Assembly: GCF_019209835.1 (NCBI RefSeq)
Contig: NZ_JAHUTS010000003.1
Span: 310,001 to 374,000, forward strand
DNA length: 64,000 nucleotides
Source of the DNA: Enterovibrio paralichthyis
GTDB lineage: Bacteria > Pseudomonadota > Gammaproteobacteria > Enterobacterales > Vibrionaceae
Direction of reading: 5' to 3'
Program-made: the position numbers and the translations under genes
Part shown: piece after piece, positions 7,667 to 16,510 of the stretch
Layout: each line of letters starts with the position of its first letter
How positions within the stretch are numbered: position 1 is the stretch's first letter
Notes under the pieces: generated by a model
What the model was told of the DNA's origin: nothing
Seen by the model: only the letters and a program-made list of their open reading frames with translations
Databases searched by the model: none

Positions 7667-8296
7667 TCACAGGCCTTTCAGTGTGTTGGCAATGCCGTCA
7701 GCAAGGGCGGCATGAGCTGCTTCATCCATATGAAGACCATCAATGGGTGATGCTTCACATACTGTCGCCGCTTCAAAAAAGACGCAGCCTTCTTCCTTGG
7801 CAACTTGACGGTAGACTTCTGCAAGCTCGATGGATTTTTGTCTGCCAACCGTAAATCCAGCTGCCCAGTTGTTACCATCGTGCATTGGTGGTGGAGAAAC
7901 AACCAGAATGCGCGGTGTTGGTTCGCCAGCATTGTCAGCCTCTTTTACCTGGCCAATCAGGGTGCGCAGACCTTCTCCTATCCATGCGACAGATGCGGGA
8001 TACAGAGATTTCAAATCGTTGGTGCCAAGCATGATCACCACCCAGTCCAGCGGACGGTGTGTCAGTAAAACCATAGGTAATGCAGTACTGCCATTTCGGT
8101 GCGGCTTGGTAGGGTCATCCCAGACCGTCGTGCGTCCGTTCAGCCCTTCTTCTGCCAGATACCAGGGTGTGGTGGATTCGTGATTGAGAAGTGTGTTTAA
8201 GCGAGATGTCCAGCGAACGCCTTCCGGCCACCGAGTTGCATTGGAAGGGTTGTAACCCCAGGTATTTGAATCGCCAAAACAAAGAATTCTCGGCAT
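7667..8296 (-). CDS. SGNH/GDSL-family hydrolase (arylesterase-like)
   Basis: A 209-residue esterase of the SGNH superfamily with all four blocks: GDSNTWGYNP near the N-terminus (nucleophile Ser9), a glycine block around EEGLNGRTT, GTND (block III) and DGLHMDEAAH with the catalytic Asp and His. No signal peptide is present, so the enzyme is cytoplasmic. The GDSNTWG start and the WP.GVRW segment resemble the arylesterase/acyl-hydrolase group known from rhizobia. The natural substrate is unknown; short acyl esters, or acetyl groups on sugars, are typical. It lies upstream of blc on the same strand with its own AAAGGGA ribosome site. Confidence 0.85.
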   Translation of the reverse strand: MPRILCFGDSNTWGYNPSNATRWPEGVRWTSRLNTLLNHESTTPWYLAEEGLNGRTTVWDDPTKPHRNGSTALPMVLLTHRPLDWVVIMLGTNDLKSLYPASVAWIGEGLRTLIGQVKEADNAGEPTPRILVVSPPPMHDGNNWAAGFTVGRQKSIELAEVYRQVAKEEGCVFFEAATVCEASPIDGLHMDEAAHAALADGIANTLKGL

Positions 8297-8341
8297 AAAG
8301 CAGTCCCTTTCTTGAACGTGTATTGGGTAGTTAGGTATAGC

Positions 8342-8533
8342 CTACCCACTGTTTGAATCTGTGTCGTCACCCATGGGCATTTCACGATCCAACTTTGTCG
8401 CCGCGATACCATTCTTTTCCTCTGTTTGACGCAAATACCACTTAACCGGACGGTTCTGAATCATTTCCAACCCGCTGACCAAGCCACACTGGCTGTTATT
8501 AGTGCCTGTTTTGCAGACATTTACCCATGGCAT
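8342..8533 (-). CDS. Possible small cysteine-containing protein
   Basis: A 63-residue open frame starting MPWVNVCKTGTNNSQCGLVS, with a helical middle around PVKWYLRQTEEKNG and a polar acidic tail. The frame is not antisense to a recognised gene, and its residue usage looks protein-like, but no family is recognised and no clear ribosome site precedes the ATG. An in-frame TTG at 8563 would extend it by ten Gln/Ala-rich residues. It fills the gap between the SGNH hydrolase and fhs, whose promoter region it would overlap. Treat it as tentative. Confidence 0.35.
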   Translation of the reverse strand: MPWVNVCKTGTNNSQCGLVSGLEMIQNRPVKWYLRQTEEKNGIAATKLDREMPMGDDTDSNSG

Positions 8534-8587
8534 CTGTGCTTGTGCTTCTTGTTGTGCCAACAAACGGTATAAAATGTGGGAAAGTCT

Positions 8588-10312
8588 ATGAAGACACAGA
8601 ATAACGTAGTACTGGCGGATAACACGATGACAGCTTTACCTCCTCCGGGTTCACCCGATATTGAAATCGCGCGCGCCGTAAAACCCTGGCCGATTTTTGA
8701 AGTGGCACAACGCAAACTGGGTGTCGCACACCATGCGTTGATCCCATACGGCCACTACAAAGCCAAACTCGATTTGGCACAAATCCCACAACGCAAAGCA
8801 GGCAAGCTGGTGTTGGTCACCGCAATCACGCCTACGCCGGCCGGTGAAGGTAAAACCACCACCAGTATCGGCCTGACTGACGCTTTGAATGCGATTGGTG
8901 TCAGCGCCAGTGTCTGTTTGCGTGAACCGTCCCTTGGGCCATGTTTTGGCGTGAAAGGCGGTGCTGCGGGCGGTGGCCGTTCGCAAGCGATCCCGATGGA
9001 AGACCTCAACCTGCATTTCAATGGGGATTTCCATGCCATTACGTCTGCCCACAACTTGCTGGCTGCGTTAATTGATAACCATATTCACTGGGGCAATGAG
9101 CTGAACCTCGACCCACGCCGCATCAGCTGGCGCAGAGTGATGGACATGAACGACCGCGCATTGCGCCACACTTTGGTGGGCTTGGGTGGCCCTGCACATG
9201 GTCAGCCACGGGAAACCGGGTTCGACATTACCGTCGCCTCTGAAATCATGGCGATCTTGTGTCTGGCGGAAGATCGCAAAGATCTGGAGCGCCGTCTCGG
9301 CAACATCATTATTGGCCGCGACCGCGACAACAAAACCGTGACAGCCGCTGACCTGGGTGCACAAGGCGCAATGACGGTATTGCTGAAAGATGCCATCCAG
9401 CCAAACCTTATTCAGACGCTGGAACATAACCCGGCGCTGATCCACGGTGGCCCTTTCGCGAACATCGCCCACGGTTGTAACTCCGTCATGGCAACACGCA
9501 CAGCGCTTGGTCTGACCGATGTGGTCGTGACCGAAGCAGGCTTTGGTGCAGATTTGGGTGCGGAGAAATTTATCGATATCAAATGCCGCATCTCTGGCTT
9601 GCGTCCGGATGCAGCCGTTCTGGTGTGTACTGTACGTGCGCTGAAAATGCAGGGCGGTGTGGCAAAAGACCACCTTGATGAGCCGAATGTTGATGCTGTC
9701 ATACGCGGTGCGGCAAACCTGTCACGTCATATCGAGAACATGCAGAAGTTTGGTTTAACGCCGCTGGTCGCTATCAACCGCTTCCCAACAGACGATGTGA
9801 AAGAGCTGACGGCTATCCGCGAAGTTTGTATGTCTCATGGTGCGCGCGTGGAAGAAGCCCAACACTGGGCTGAAGGTGGCGCGGGTGCGAAAGCCGTGGC
9901 AGAAGGCGTGAAAGCCATGCTGGAAGGTGAAAAGCCAGAGGTAAACTTCCTCTACGAAGACGACATGCCGATTGATGACAAAATCCGCGCAGTTGCCACT
10001 TCGCTCTACGGTGCGAAAGACGTGCAGTTCAACATTGCCGCACAAAAGCAGTTGGATGAAATCCATCAACTGGGTTTTGGGCACCTGCCAGTCTGCATTG
10101 CCAAAACGCCTTACAGCTTTACCTCTGAACCCACTGAACTTGGCGCGCCAAGCGGCCATATCCTGCCTGTACGCGAACTGCGTTTAATGGCGGGTGCGGG
10201 CTTTGTGGTTGCTATGTGTGGTGATGTGATGACCATGCCGGGCTTACCGAAGAAACCTGCAGCACTCAGCATCTCGCTGGATGAAAACGGAGAGATTGTC
10301 GGGTTGTTTTGA
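8588..10312 (+). CDS. fhs: Formate-tetrahydrofolate ligase
   Basis: A 574-residue enzyme that makes 10-formyl-THF from formate, ATP and THF, feeding purine and one-carbon metabolism. The ATP-binding loop TPTPAGEGKTTTSIGL lies near residue 80, followed by REPSLGPCFGVKGGAAGGG, and later IHGGPFANIAHGCNS and FGADLGAEKF, all signatures of the family, at normal full length. A GTG four codons earlier is possible, but GGGAAAG is well placed for the ATG at 8588. A TTCTTG-N16-TATAAA promoter-like pair (8546-8573) lies just ahead, giving a very short leader if used. The gene is monocistronic with its own terminator. It could capture formate from formaldehyde released by the dimethylglycine demethylase encoded downstream; that link is inference. 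Confidence 0.95.
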   Translation: MKTQNNVVLADNTMTALPPPGSPDIEIARAVKPWPIFEVAQRKLGVAHHALIPYGHYKAKLDLAQIPQRKAGKLVLVTAITPTPAGEGKTTTSIGLTDALNAIGVSASVCLREPSLGPCFGVKGGAAGGGRSQAIPMEDLNLHFNGDFHAITSAHNLLAALIDNHIHWGNELNLDPRRISWRRVMDMNDRALRHTLVGLGGPAHGQPRETGFDITVASEIMAILCLAEDRKDLERRLGNIIIGRDRDNKTVTAADLGAQGAMTVLLKDAIQPNLIQTLEHNPALIHGGPFANIAHGCNSVMATRTALGLTDVVVTEAGFGADLGAEKFIDIKCRISGLRPDAAVLVCTVRALKMQGGVAKDHLDEPNVDAVIRGAANLSRHIENMQKFGLTPLVAINRFPTDDVKELTAIREVCMSHGARVEEAQHWAEGGAGAKAVAEGVKAMLEGEKPEVNFLYEDDMPIDDKIRAVATSLYGAKDVQFNIAAQKQLDEIHQLGFGHLPVCIAKTPYSFTSEPTELGAPSGHILPVRELRLMAGAGFVVAMCGDVMTMPGLPKKPAALSISLDENGEIVGLF

Positions 10313-10342
10313 TTGGGTTTACACTTAATCCCATCTAGAAAG

Positions 10343-10378
10343 CAGGAAGGGCAGTGAAGTCTGCTTCTTCCTGTTTTT
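10343..10378 (+). terminator. Rho-independent terminator after fhs
   Basis: CAGGAAG (10343-10349) pairs with CTTCCTG (10367-10373), with an inner GCAG/CTGC pair, followed by TTTTT. It lies 30 bp past the fhs stop. Confidence 0.85.
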
Positions 10379-10403
10379 GCATTCAAGGTAACCAAGGACG
10401 CTC

Positions 10404-10886
10404 ATGAAATTTAAGGACTATGCCGAAGCAGAAGAACCCGCACTGGAAGTTTTCAAACTCTGCCTGGACGCGGTTTTTGATCCGGATGACGGCACAACCG
10501 AACACCTTGAACGTTTAAGCCCAGAAGCGAGGTTTGTTTACCTGCTATGGTGCTTCGATGGCGAGGTTCACAACGGTGGTTTTGATCAGTTGTTCTTCAA
10601 TTCCCTTGGCGACCATTGTGCGGAGATACTCTCGAATCTCCGGGCCATCGGCGCAAGCCGATCTGCTGAATTGTTGGCTCAGGCCATGATATGGTTTCCA
10701 GACGCCAGTCCTTCTCCGATTCGGGCAGAACGCTGGAAGCAATTGTCGCCTTTTGAGGATGATGAACACTACCATGCCTCGCTCGATGCGCTCGACAATG
10801 CCTTTTACAAGTACGAAGACAACCTTGTAGAACTCCTCCATCACTATGTTCGTCAGCATCCCGAAGCAAAAGTGATGTCGATATAA
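10404..10886 (+). CDS. DUF4375 (DMP19-like) protein
   Basis: A 160-residue soluble protein of the DUF4375 family. The diagnostic segment YLLWCFDGEVHNGGFDQLFFNSLGD (residues about 48-72) matches the family pattern with NGGF-Q-F-N. The remainder is helical and acidic. A relative, DMP19, has been described as a DNA-mimic protein in Neisseria; the acidic surface here may suit that, but no function should be assumed. The start ATG follows AAGGACGC. It is followed after 15 bp by a GNAT gene on the same strand, probably one transcript, and preceded by the fhs terminator. Confidence 0.75.
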   Translation: MKFKDYAEAEEPALEVFKLCLDAVFDPDDGTTEHLERLSPEARFVYLLWCFDGEVHNGGFDQLFFNSLGDHCAEILSNLRAIGASRSAELLAQAMIWFPDASPSPIRAERWKQLSPFEDDEHYHASLDALDNAFYKYEDNLVELLHHYVRQHPEAKVMSI

Positions 10887-10901
10887 GGTCAATGATAATT
10901 C

Positions 10902-11360
10902 ATGACATTACACCTTCGCCCCGCAACAGAATCAGACATCGACTTCCTGCTGGCGCTTCGAGACAAAACCATGAGGCAGTACCTGCAAGAAGCAGGGATG
11001 GCAACTAGCCGAGAGGAATACGAAAAGCGTGTACGATTCGAATTCTCAAGCGCACAAATCGTCGAGTTTGAAGGCACACCTATGGGGCTGTTCAAGGCCA
11101 GATACGATGCGAAGCAAAACTGTTGGCACATCATTCAGATCCAAATTGCCCCCAACTACCAGGGCTTACGCATTGGAAGCCGTCTTATTGGCGACGTGAT
11201 CTCAAAAGCGCGGGAGACGGGAGCCACAGTAAAATTAAGTGTTATCAGGACAAATCCGGCTAAACGTCTCTATCAAAGGTTGGGGTTCGAAGTTGTCGGA
11301 AACAGGGGAGCGGAGCTGCTAATGGCACATTGTCATGATGAACAACACGAACTTGTGTAG
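10902..11360 (+). CDS. GNAT-family N-acetyltransferase
   Basis: A 152-residue acetyltransferase. The N-terminus LRPATESDIDFLLALRDKTM is the usual GNAT start; the acetyl-CoA loop is in IQIAPNYQGLRIGSRLIGDVI (Q-G-L-R-I-G), and the last motif is NPAKRLYQRLGFEVVG. The central MGLFKARYD strand and RVRFEF segment are common to a widespread uncharacterised GNAT subgroup. The substrate is unknown. It is the second gene of a likely two-gene transcript with the DUF4375 gene. No clear terminator follows; the next 300 bp hold no gene. Confidence 0.82.
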   Translation: MTLHLRPATESDIDFLLALRDKTMRQYLQEAGMATSREEYEKRVRFEFSSAQIVEFEGTPMGLFKARYDAKQNCWHIIQIQIAPNYQGLRIGSRLIGDVISKARETGATVKLSVIRTNPAKRLYQRLGFEVVGNRGAELLMAHCHDEQHELV

Positions 11361-11661
11361 AAACCACACTTCTAGTGCTGCCATTTTGTAACCAATCGTA
11401 ACCTCAACACATGCACTGCATTGGGTATCGGCTGAAGTTTTCTTCATGGAAGTGGCGTTGGTGTTGAGTCTTCACTCGAGTGGTTAGTAACGCTTATCGC
11501 CAGTGTTGATGCGGTGTCATGCGAATATTGACTAGACGACATGGATTCAGCCGCCATATACTGCGCTTCCTGTTTTTACATTAGGAATAATTCGTGGACC
11601 CCAACTCTAGTCTGTTGTGTCATCTTGTATTGGTTTCAAACTACCAAGGGAGGACACAACT
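11361..11661 (+). other. Gene-free stretch ahead of the CNNM pair
   Basis: No convincing reading frame, terminator or RNA gene is seen in these 301 bp. A ribosome site GGGAGG lies at the right end (11649-11654). The length is unusual for this gene-dense window and could hold a 5' leader controlling the two divalent-ion-type membrane proteins, but no known riboswitch pattern was recognised. Confidence 0.4.
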
Positions 11662-13038
11662 ATGATTGAGCCCCTTCTAAGCCTGCTTTTCGGCATTTTT
11701 CTTATCCTGGCGATTATTGCAGCAAACGGTTATTTCGTTGCTCAAGAATTCGCATACATGGCAGTAGACCGCGCAAGACTCGCGACCTTAGCAGCCACCG
11801 GCGATGCAGCCGCCAAGCGCGCGCTTGCCGTTACCAAACGTACGAGCTTTATGCTTTCCGGTGCCCAGCTTGGGATCACAGTGACAGGCCTTGTGCTTGG
11901 TTTTGTCGCAGAGCCGCTGGTCGGTAAGTCTCTAGGTCAAATCCTGCAAAGCTTTGGATTTTCGCTGGAAGCAGGTATCGCCATCGGTACGGTTGTCACC
12001 CTTGGTGTGGCAATGGTTGTCCAAATGGTCTTTGGTGAGCTGTACCCGAAAAACCTAGCCATTGCGAATGCAGAGCCGATGTCCCGCATGATGTCTCGCT
12101 CGACACTGATCTACATGAAAGTGTTTAGCTTGTTCATCAGCTTCTTCGACAAGTCAGCTAACCTGCTGCTGCGCGCGGTGCGTATTGAGCCGGTTCACGA
12201 TCTGGATGTGAGCGCGTCGGAAGAAGACCTGCACCACATCATCGCGAACTCGCGCGATAGCGGCGACTTGCCTGTTGAGCTGTCACTGATGATGGACCGC
12301 ATCCTGGATTTCCCAGAGCGCGATGTAGAACACGCCATGGTGCCGCGATCGCAGGTGGACTGGGTTGAACCGGAGACCACGTTGACCGAACTGCTGTCGC
12401 TGATGAAGCAGGCGCATACGCGTTACCCGGTTATCAACGATGATGACGCGCCTGTGGGTGTGGTTCACCTTTCCGATGTGCTGGCGCATATCGACGCTGG
12501 TAACACAGACGACACGGTAGCCTCAGTGATGCGTCCTGCGACTGTGTTGCCAACGCTGATGCGTCTTCCGAACGCACTGGATCAGCTTGTCACGTCTACC
12601 AATCAACTGGCTTGTGTTATCGACGAGTACGGCGGCTTTGCAGGCGTGTTGACGATTGAAGACCTGGCGATGGAAATCGTGGGTGAAATCACCGACGAGC
12701 ATGATGCCGACGCTGGCGAAGCGGTGGTATCGCAAAGCGATAACGTCTGGCTGATGGAAGGTGATGTTCACATCGACGAAGTAGAACGAGCGATTGGTTA
12801 TGATCTGCCAAAAGACGATGTAGAAACCATCGCAGGTCTGTTGATAGCTGAGCGCGGTGCACTGCCGGAAGAAGGTGAAACGGTTAACATCGACCTGCCT
12901 GTCGATCCGTCGGAATTTGCATCCGGTGAGCTGTTCAAACGCCATCTAGAGGTGGAAGTGTTACGCATTGAGCGCCACGTACCGACCGAGGTTCGCGTGA
13001 AGCTGGTAGAGCAACCAATCATGGAGGGTGAAGAATGA
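11662..13038 (+). CDS. CNNM/CBS-domain membrane protein (HlyC/CorC family), full-length
   Basis: A 458-residue inner-membrane protein of the hemolysin/CorC family, whose members act in Mg2+ or Co2+ transport and tolerance. An N-terminal CNNM domain with about four hydrophobic helices (residues 5-30, 62-88, 95-130, 138-165) is followed by a CBS pair (from about RDVEHAMVPRSQVDWVE) and a C-terminal CorC_HlyC domain (NVWLMEGDVHIDEVERAIGYDLP). GGGAGG 8 nt upstream fixes the start at 11662; an upstream GTG extension is hydrophilic and unsupported. Its stop overlaps the start of a second CNNM gene by 4 bp (ATGA), so the two proteins are translationally coupled and may form a heteromer. Confidence 0.88.
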   Translation: MIEPLLSLLFGIFLILAIIAANGYFVAQEFAYMAVDRARLATLAATGDAAAKRALAVTKRTSFMLSGAQLGITVTGLVLGFVAEPLVGKSLGQILQSFGFSLEAGIAIGTVVTLGVAMVVQMVFGELYPKNLAIANAEPMSRMMSRSTLIYMKVFSLFISFFDKSANLLLRAVRIEPVHDLDVSASEEDLHHIIANSRDSGDLPVELSLMMDRILDFPERDVEHAMVPRSQVDWVEPETTLTELLSLMKQAHTRYPVINDDDAPVGVVHLSDVLAHIDAGNTDDTVASVMRPATVLPTLMRLPNALDQLVTSTNQLACVIDEYGGFAGVLTIEDLAMEIVGEITDEHDADAGEAVVSQSDNVWLMEGDVHIDEVERAIGYDLPKDDVETIAGLLIAERGALPEEGETVNIDLPVDPSEFASGELFKRHLEVEVLRIERHVPTEVRVKLVEQPIMEGEE

Positions 13039-14057
13039 GCACGGATCCATTGATTGTTACTCTGGTCACTGCCGCTCTCATCATATTGAGTGGCTTCTTC
13101 GTTATCATCGAGTTTGCCTTGATGGGCGCACGCCGCCACCGCCTTGAAGAAATGGCAGTGGAAAGCGCATCAGCACGTGCAGCACTGCGTGGCATGAATG
13201 ACCTGACGCTGATGCTGGCAGGTGCCCAGTTAGGTATTACCTTCTGTACCTTTGCATTGGGTGCGGTAACCAAGCCTGCGGTTGACCATTGGGTTGGCCC
13301 TGTGTTCCTTGCAATGGGACTGCCTTACTGGGCAGCCGATGCAGCGGCCTTTGGTTTTGCGCTATTCGTGGTCACCTTCCTGCACTTGGTTGTGGGTGAG
13401 ATGGCGCCGAAATCCTGGTCTATCGCGCACCCTGAAAAGTCAGCGCTGGCTATCGGTATTGTTGCCCGTGCTTACGTGTGGCCGCTGCGTCCGCTGCTGA
13501 ACTGGATTAACCGCATTGCAAACCGATTGGTTCGTGCGTCAGGCGTTGAGCCAGTGGAAAGCGCCGCTGTCGGTGGGCAGGATATCAATACTATCCGCCA
13601 GCTGGTTGAGCACTCCGGTAAAGTGGGTACGCTGAAGCCGGATATCCAACGTCAACTTTCAGGCCTTATTGACTCCAGCTCCATTGCGGTGGAAACCCTG
13701 GTGACAGAAGGGCAGGTAATGGCTCACGTTGATAAACGTGCTTCTATTGCTGATGTACGTGTGAAGGCGATGGAAACAGGACACCTGCGCATTCTGCTGT
13801 GCGGAAGCCGTGGCCTGAAACCACTTGTAGTGCATGTGCGTGATACCTTGCTGGAACCTGCTGACCGCCCTGCGCGTGAAATCGCCCGTAAAGCTTATGT
13901 GCTTGAAGCGAACACGCCGGTATACGAAGCGCTGGCGCGTATGCGTGAAGCGAGTGTGCAGCTTGCTGTGGTGAGCAAAGGTGATCAGATGATTGGTGTT
14001 GTCACACTGGCAGATATTCTGAAATGTGTGATGCCGACGACGGCGACAACAAACTAA
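13035..14057 (+). CDS. CNNM/CBS-domain membrane protein, short form lacking the CorC domain
   Basis: A 340-residue partner of the preceding gene. It has the same CNNM membrane domain (helices about 8-30, 62-80, 88-115, 130-150) and a CBS-like region ending LADILKCVMP, but stops before any CorC_HlyC domain. The CBS motifs are degenerate in the first repeat (SSIAVETLVTEGQVMAHVDKRASIADV). The loss of the C-terminal domain and the ATGA overlap with the full-length gene suggest that the two subunits form one transporter. Paired CNNM genes of unequal length are seen in many bacteria. A strong terminator follows. Confidence 0.85.
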   Translation: MSTDPLIVTLVTAALIILSGFFVIIEFALMGARRHRLEEMAVESASARAALRGMNDLTLMLAGAQLGITFCTFALGAVTKPAVDHWVGPVFLAMGLPYWAADAAAFGFALFVVTFLHLVVGEMAPKSWSIAHPEKSALAIGIVARAYVWPLRPLLNWINRIANRLVRASGVEPVESAAVGGQDINTIRQLVEHSGKVGTLKPDIQRQLSGLIDSSSIAVETLVTEGQVMAHVDKRASIADVRVKAMETGHLRILLCGSRGLKPLVVHVRDTLLEPADRPAREIARKAYVLEANTPVYEALARMREASVQLAVVSKGDQMIGVVTLADILKCVMPTTATTN

Positions 14058-14085
14058 ATTTGCCTTAAACCAGCACTCTCTATGA

Positions 14086-14115
14086 AACGCCACCTTTACC
14101 GGGTGGCGTTTTTTT
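14086..14115 (+). terminator. Rho-independent terminator after the CNNM pair
   Basis: AACGCCACC (14086-14094) and GGTGGCGTT (14102-14110) form a 9-bp stem, followed by TTTTT. Confidence 0.9.
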
Positions 14116-14373
14116 ATCTGCAATCGTCGACATACGGTTTCTTCAACCTTCAACGCATTCGCTGCCTGCAGAGGTTTTTTTTACTGCCACGCCCGTACTT
14201 AACCCCCTTGTTGCGTATCTCAATCCTCAGAAAGTAAACAATATTTCTTTTTCTTTCCGCGCTCAAAGACCCATAGACAAATAGAAGTTGCTACTATTTT
14301 CAAAGTACATATTTCCAGTCATGCCATCCGTGTCGTCAATATATCCCGTCGGCGCAAAGCAAGGAGTGCGACC

Positions 14374-15411
14374 ATGAAAAAAGCGCTTTCTTTAGCGTTG
14401 GTTTCCCTATACCTAAGCGGTTGTAGTGAAGAGCCCCCCATCCCTGAGCCAGAAGCCCGTCCAGCAAAACTCATGACCGTCGCAATCGGAGATAAAGACG
14501 CAGTGCGCGTGTTTCCTGGCACGGTAGAAGCCGATGATAAAGCGGTGCTGGCTTTTCGTGTCGCAGGGGAGATTATTGATATTCCGGTATTTGCAGGGCA
14601 AGACGTTGAAAAAGGTGACGTGCTCGCTGAGCTGGACAAGGATGAATATCGCTTGCTGTTGGAAAAGGCCAAGGCCAGTCATCAGCTAGCAAAAGTGCAA
14701 TACGACCGTGCAGTGCAGCTCAAGAAAACCAACGTCATTTCTGAGCAGGATTTTGATAAAGCAAAATCCCACTTGAATGAAGCTCAGGCAGGTCTGGATC
14801 TGGCGCAATCAAACTTTAATTACACCACCTTAAAAGCGCCTTACAGCGGCACGATTTCTCTGCGACTGAAAGAGAAAAACGAATATGCCAATGCCATGGA
14901 ACCCGTCATGAACATCCAAACCAAGGATGTGATCAACGTGAGTTTCCAATTGCCGGAAAGGTTATTCAGCTTTTTTGATGCTGAAAACGGTTCAACGCAC
15001 TCCAAACCCCTTCTCAGGTTTGATGCCTACCCCGCTCAGGAGTTTGAAGCCGATTTTAAGGAAGTCGATACCGAAGCCGATACCACGACCGCTTCTTACC
15101 GTATAACGGTTTCCCTGCCACGCCCGGAGAACGTCAATGTGCTGCCGGGTATGGCTGCGCAAGTCTCTACGTCTATTTCAGCGTCAAGCCAAAATGAACT
15201 GCCAGAAACCGCGGTAGAAACTGATGACTCAGGTACCCATGTCTGGCGGGTTGCGGCCAATGGTGCGGTGTCCCGTGTTCCGGTTGAACTGGGTGAAGAC
15301 AACAAACTCGAAGCTGGGCTGAACAACGGTGATGTGATTGTGGTGAATGGTGTCTCCAGCCTTGAAGAAGGCATGGTGGTGTTTCCATGGGTGAAGGAGC
15401 GGGGGCTTTAG
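14374..15411 (+). CDS. RND efflux periplasmic adaptor lipoprotein, first of two
   Basis: A 345-residue membrane-fusion protein of a resistance-nodulation-division efflux pump. The lipoprotein signal ends at SGC (Cys17). Then come the barrel-sandwich (lipoyl) half VLAFRVAGEIIDIPVFAGQDVEKGDVLAELD, a coiled-coil hairpin (about residues 90-145), the second lipoyl half TTLKAPYSGTISLRL and a beta-barrel domain with DTEADTTTASYRITVSLPRP. AAGGAG precedes the ATG. It begins a three-gene operon with a second adaptor 1 bp downstream and the RND pump. Systems with two adaptors per pump, such as TriABC of Pseudomonas and VexIJK of Vibrio, are the nearest known arrangement. The substrate is unknown. Confidence 0.88.
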   Translation: MKKALSLALVSLYLSGCSEEPPIPEPEARPAKLMTVAIGDKDAVRVFPGTVEADDKAVLAFRVAGEIIDIPVFAGQDVEKGDVLAELDKDEYRLLLEKAKASHQLAKVQYDRAVQLKKTNVISEQDFDKAKSHLNEAQAGLDLAQSNFNYTTLKAPYSGTISLRLKEKNEYANAMEPVMNIQTKDVINVSFQLPERLFSFFDAENGSTHSKPLLRFDAYPAQEFEADFKEVDTEADTTTASYRITVSLPRPENVNVLPGMAAQVSTSISASSQNELPETAVETDDSGTHVWRVAANGAVSRVPVELGEDNKLEAGLNNGDVIVVNGVSSLEEGMVVFPWVKERGL

Positions 15412-15412
15412 T

Positions 15413-16510
15413 ATGAAAAATCCAATTGGCCTTACCTTCGCTATAACAGCGTTGGCTTTAACCCTATCAGGATGCGACAAACCGCCTTCAACAAAAGAGA
15501 AAGCGATATTAAACGTGGATGTGGTGGAGATTGGCGATGATTCAATGGGTAGTGAGTTGCACTTCCCGGCCATTGCTGCCGCGGCAGACCGCGCTGAGCT
15601 TTCATTCCTTGTGGCGGGTGAGATTAACAAAATCAATGTGAACGCTGGTGACATCGTCGAGAAAGATACGGTGCTGGCGACTTTGGACCCGACGGAGTAC
15701 AAGCTTCAGGTTGATAATGCGCAAGCCAAATTCGATGTGGTAGACAGCCAGTACCGGCGCTCAAAACCCTTGGTGGATAAGGGGCTGCTGGCCAAATCTC
15801 AATTTGACGAAATCGGTGCCCAGCGTGCCATCGCCAAAGCAGAACTTGAGCTGGCAAAGCTCAAGCTCTCCTACACCGAGTTGAAAGCGCCTGTTAACGG
15901 TGTCATCAGCCGTGTTCCCGTTGAACAGTTCGAGACGGTGGGCATTGGGCAATCCATTCTTAATATTCATGACGCGACACAGGTAGATATCCGTATTCAG
16001 GTGCCTGATGTGCTGTTCTCCAAACACGGTGGTAAAACCCGGGAAGAAAACAACGCAACCATCAGCCCCCATGTCCGCACCGATGATGGCAAAGCCTATC
16101 CGGCTTCCGTAAAGGAATATACCGCGCAACCTGACCCTGAGACCGGGTCGTTTATGGTGACGCTGACCATGCCCATGCCGGAGGACAAATTCATCCTTGA
16201 TGGCATGACAGTGGAAGTGGTGGTCGAGGAGTTAGGGCTTTACAACGATCGCGCCAGCCAAATCGAAATCCCCATCGAGACCGTCTTCAACGAAGATGGT
16301 GATGCGCTGGCCTCTCCAAACAAATTTGTGTGGGTGGTGGGTGCTGATAACACAGTAGAAAAACGCAAAGTGAACGTCGGTGAACTCACCCCGAAAGGCG
16401 TGCTCGTCACCAGCGGCTTGAAGCGTGGAGATAAAGTTGTCTCAGAAGGTGTGAATCGCCTGCGAGCTGGACAGTCAGTCAATATCGTTGCGAAGAAGGA
16501 AATCAACTGA
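15413..16510 (+). CDS. RND efflux periplasmic adaptor lipoprotein, second of two
   Basis: A 365-residue adaptor with its own lipobox LSGC (Cys21). The lipoyl halves are LSFLVAGEINKINVNAGDIVEKDTVLATLD and TELKAPVNGVISRVPVEQFE, bracketing a short coiled coil (about 95-145). The beta-barrel domain follows (TAQPDPETGSFMVTLTMPMPEDKFILDGM). It shares layout but only modest sequence with the first adaptor, so the pair is an old duplication rather than a recent one. It begins 1 bp after the first adaptor's stop, and its own stop overlaps the RND start (TGATG), so all three should be made in fixed ratio. No outer-membrane channel gene is present, so a TolC-type protein from elsewhere is presumably used. 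Confidence 0.88.
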   Translation: MKNPIGLTFAITALALTLSGCDKPPSTKEKAILNVDVVEIGDDSMGSELHFPAIAAAADRAELSFLVAGEINKINVNAGDIVEKDTVLATLDPTEYKLQVDNAQAKFDVVDSQYRRSKPLVDKGLLAKSQFDEIGAQRAIAKAELELAKLKLSYTELKAPVNGVISRVPVEQFETVGIGQSILNIHDATQVDIRIQVPDVLFSKHGGKTREENNATISPHVRTDDGKAYPASVKEYTAQPDPETGSFMVTLTMPMPEDKFILDGMTVEVVVEELGLYNDRASQIEIPIETVFNEDGDALASPNKFVWVVGADNTVEKRKVNVGELTPKGVLVTSGLKRGDKVVSEGVNRLRAGQSVNIVAKKEIN

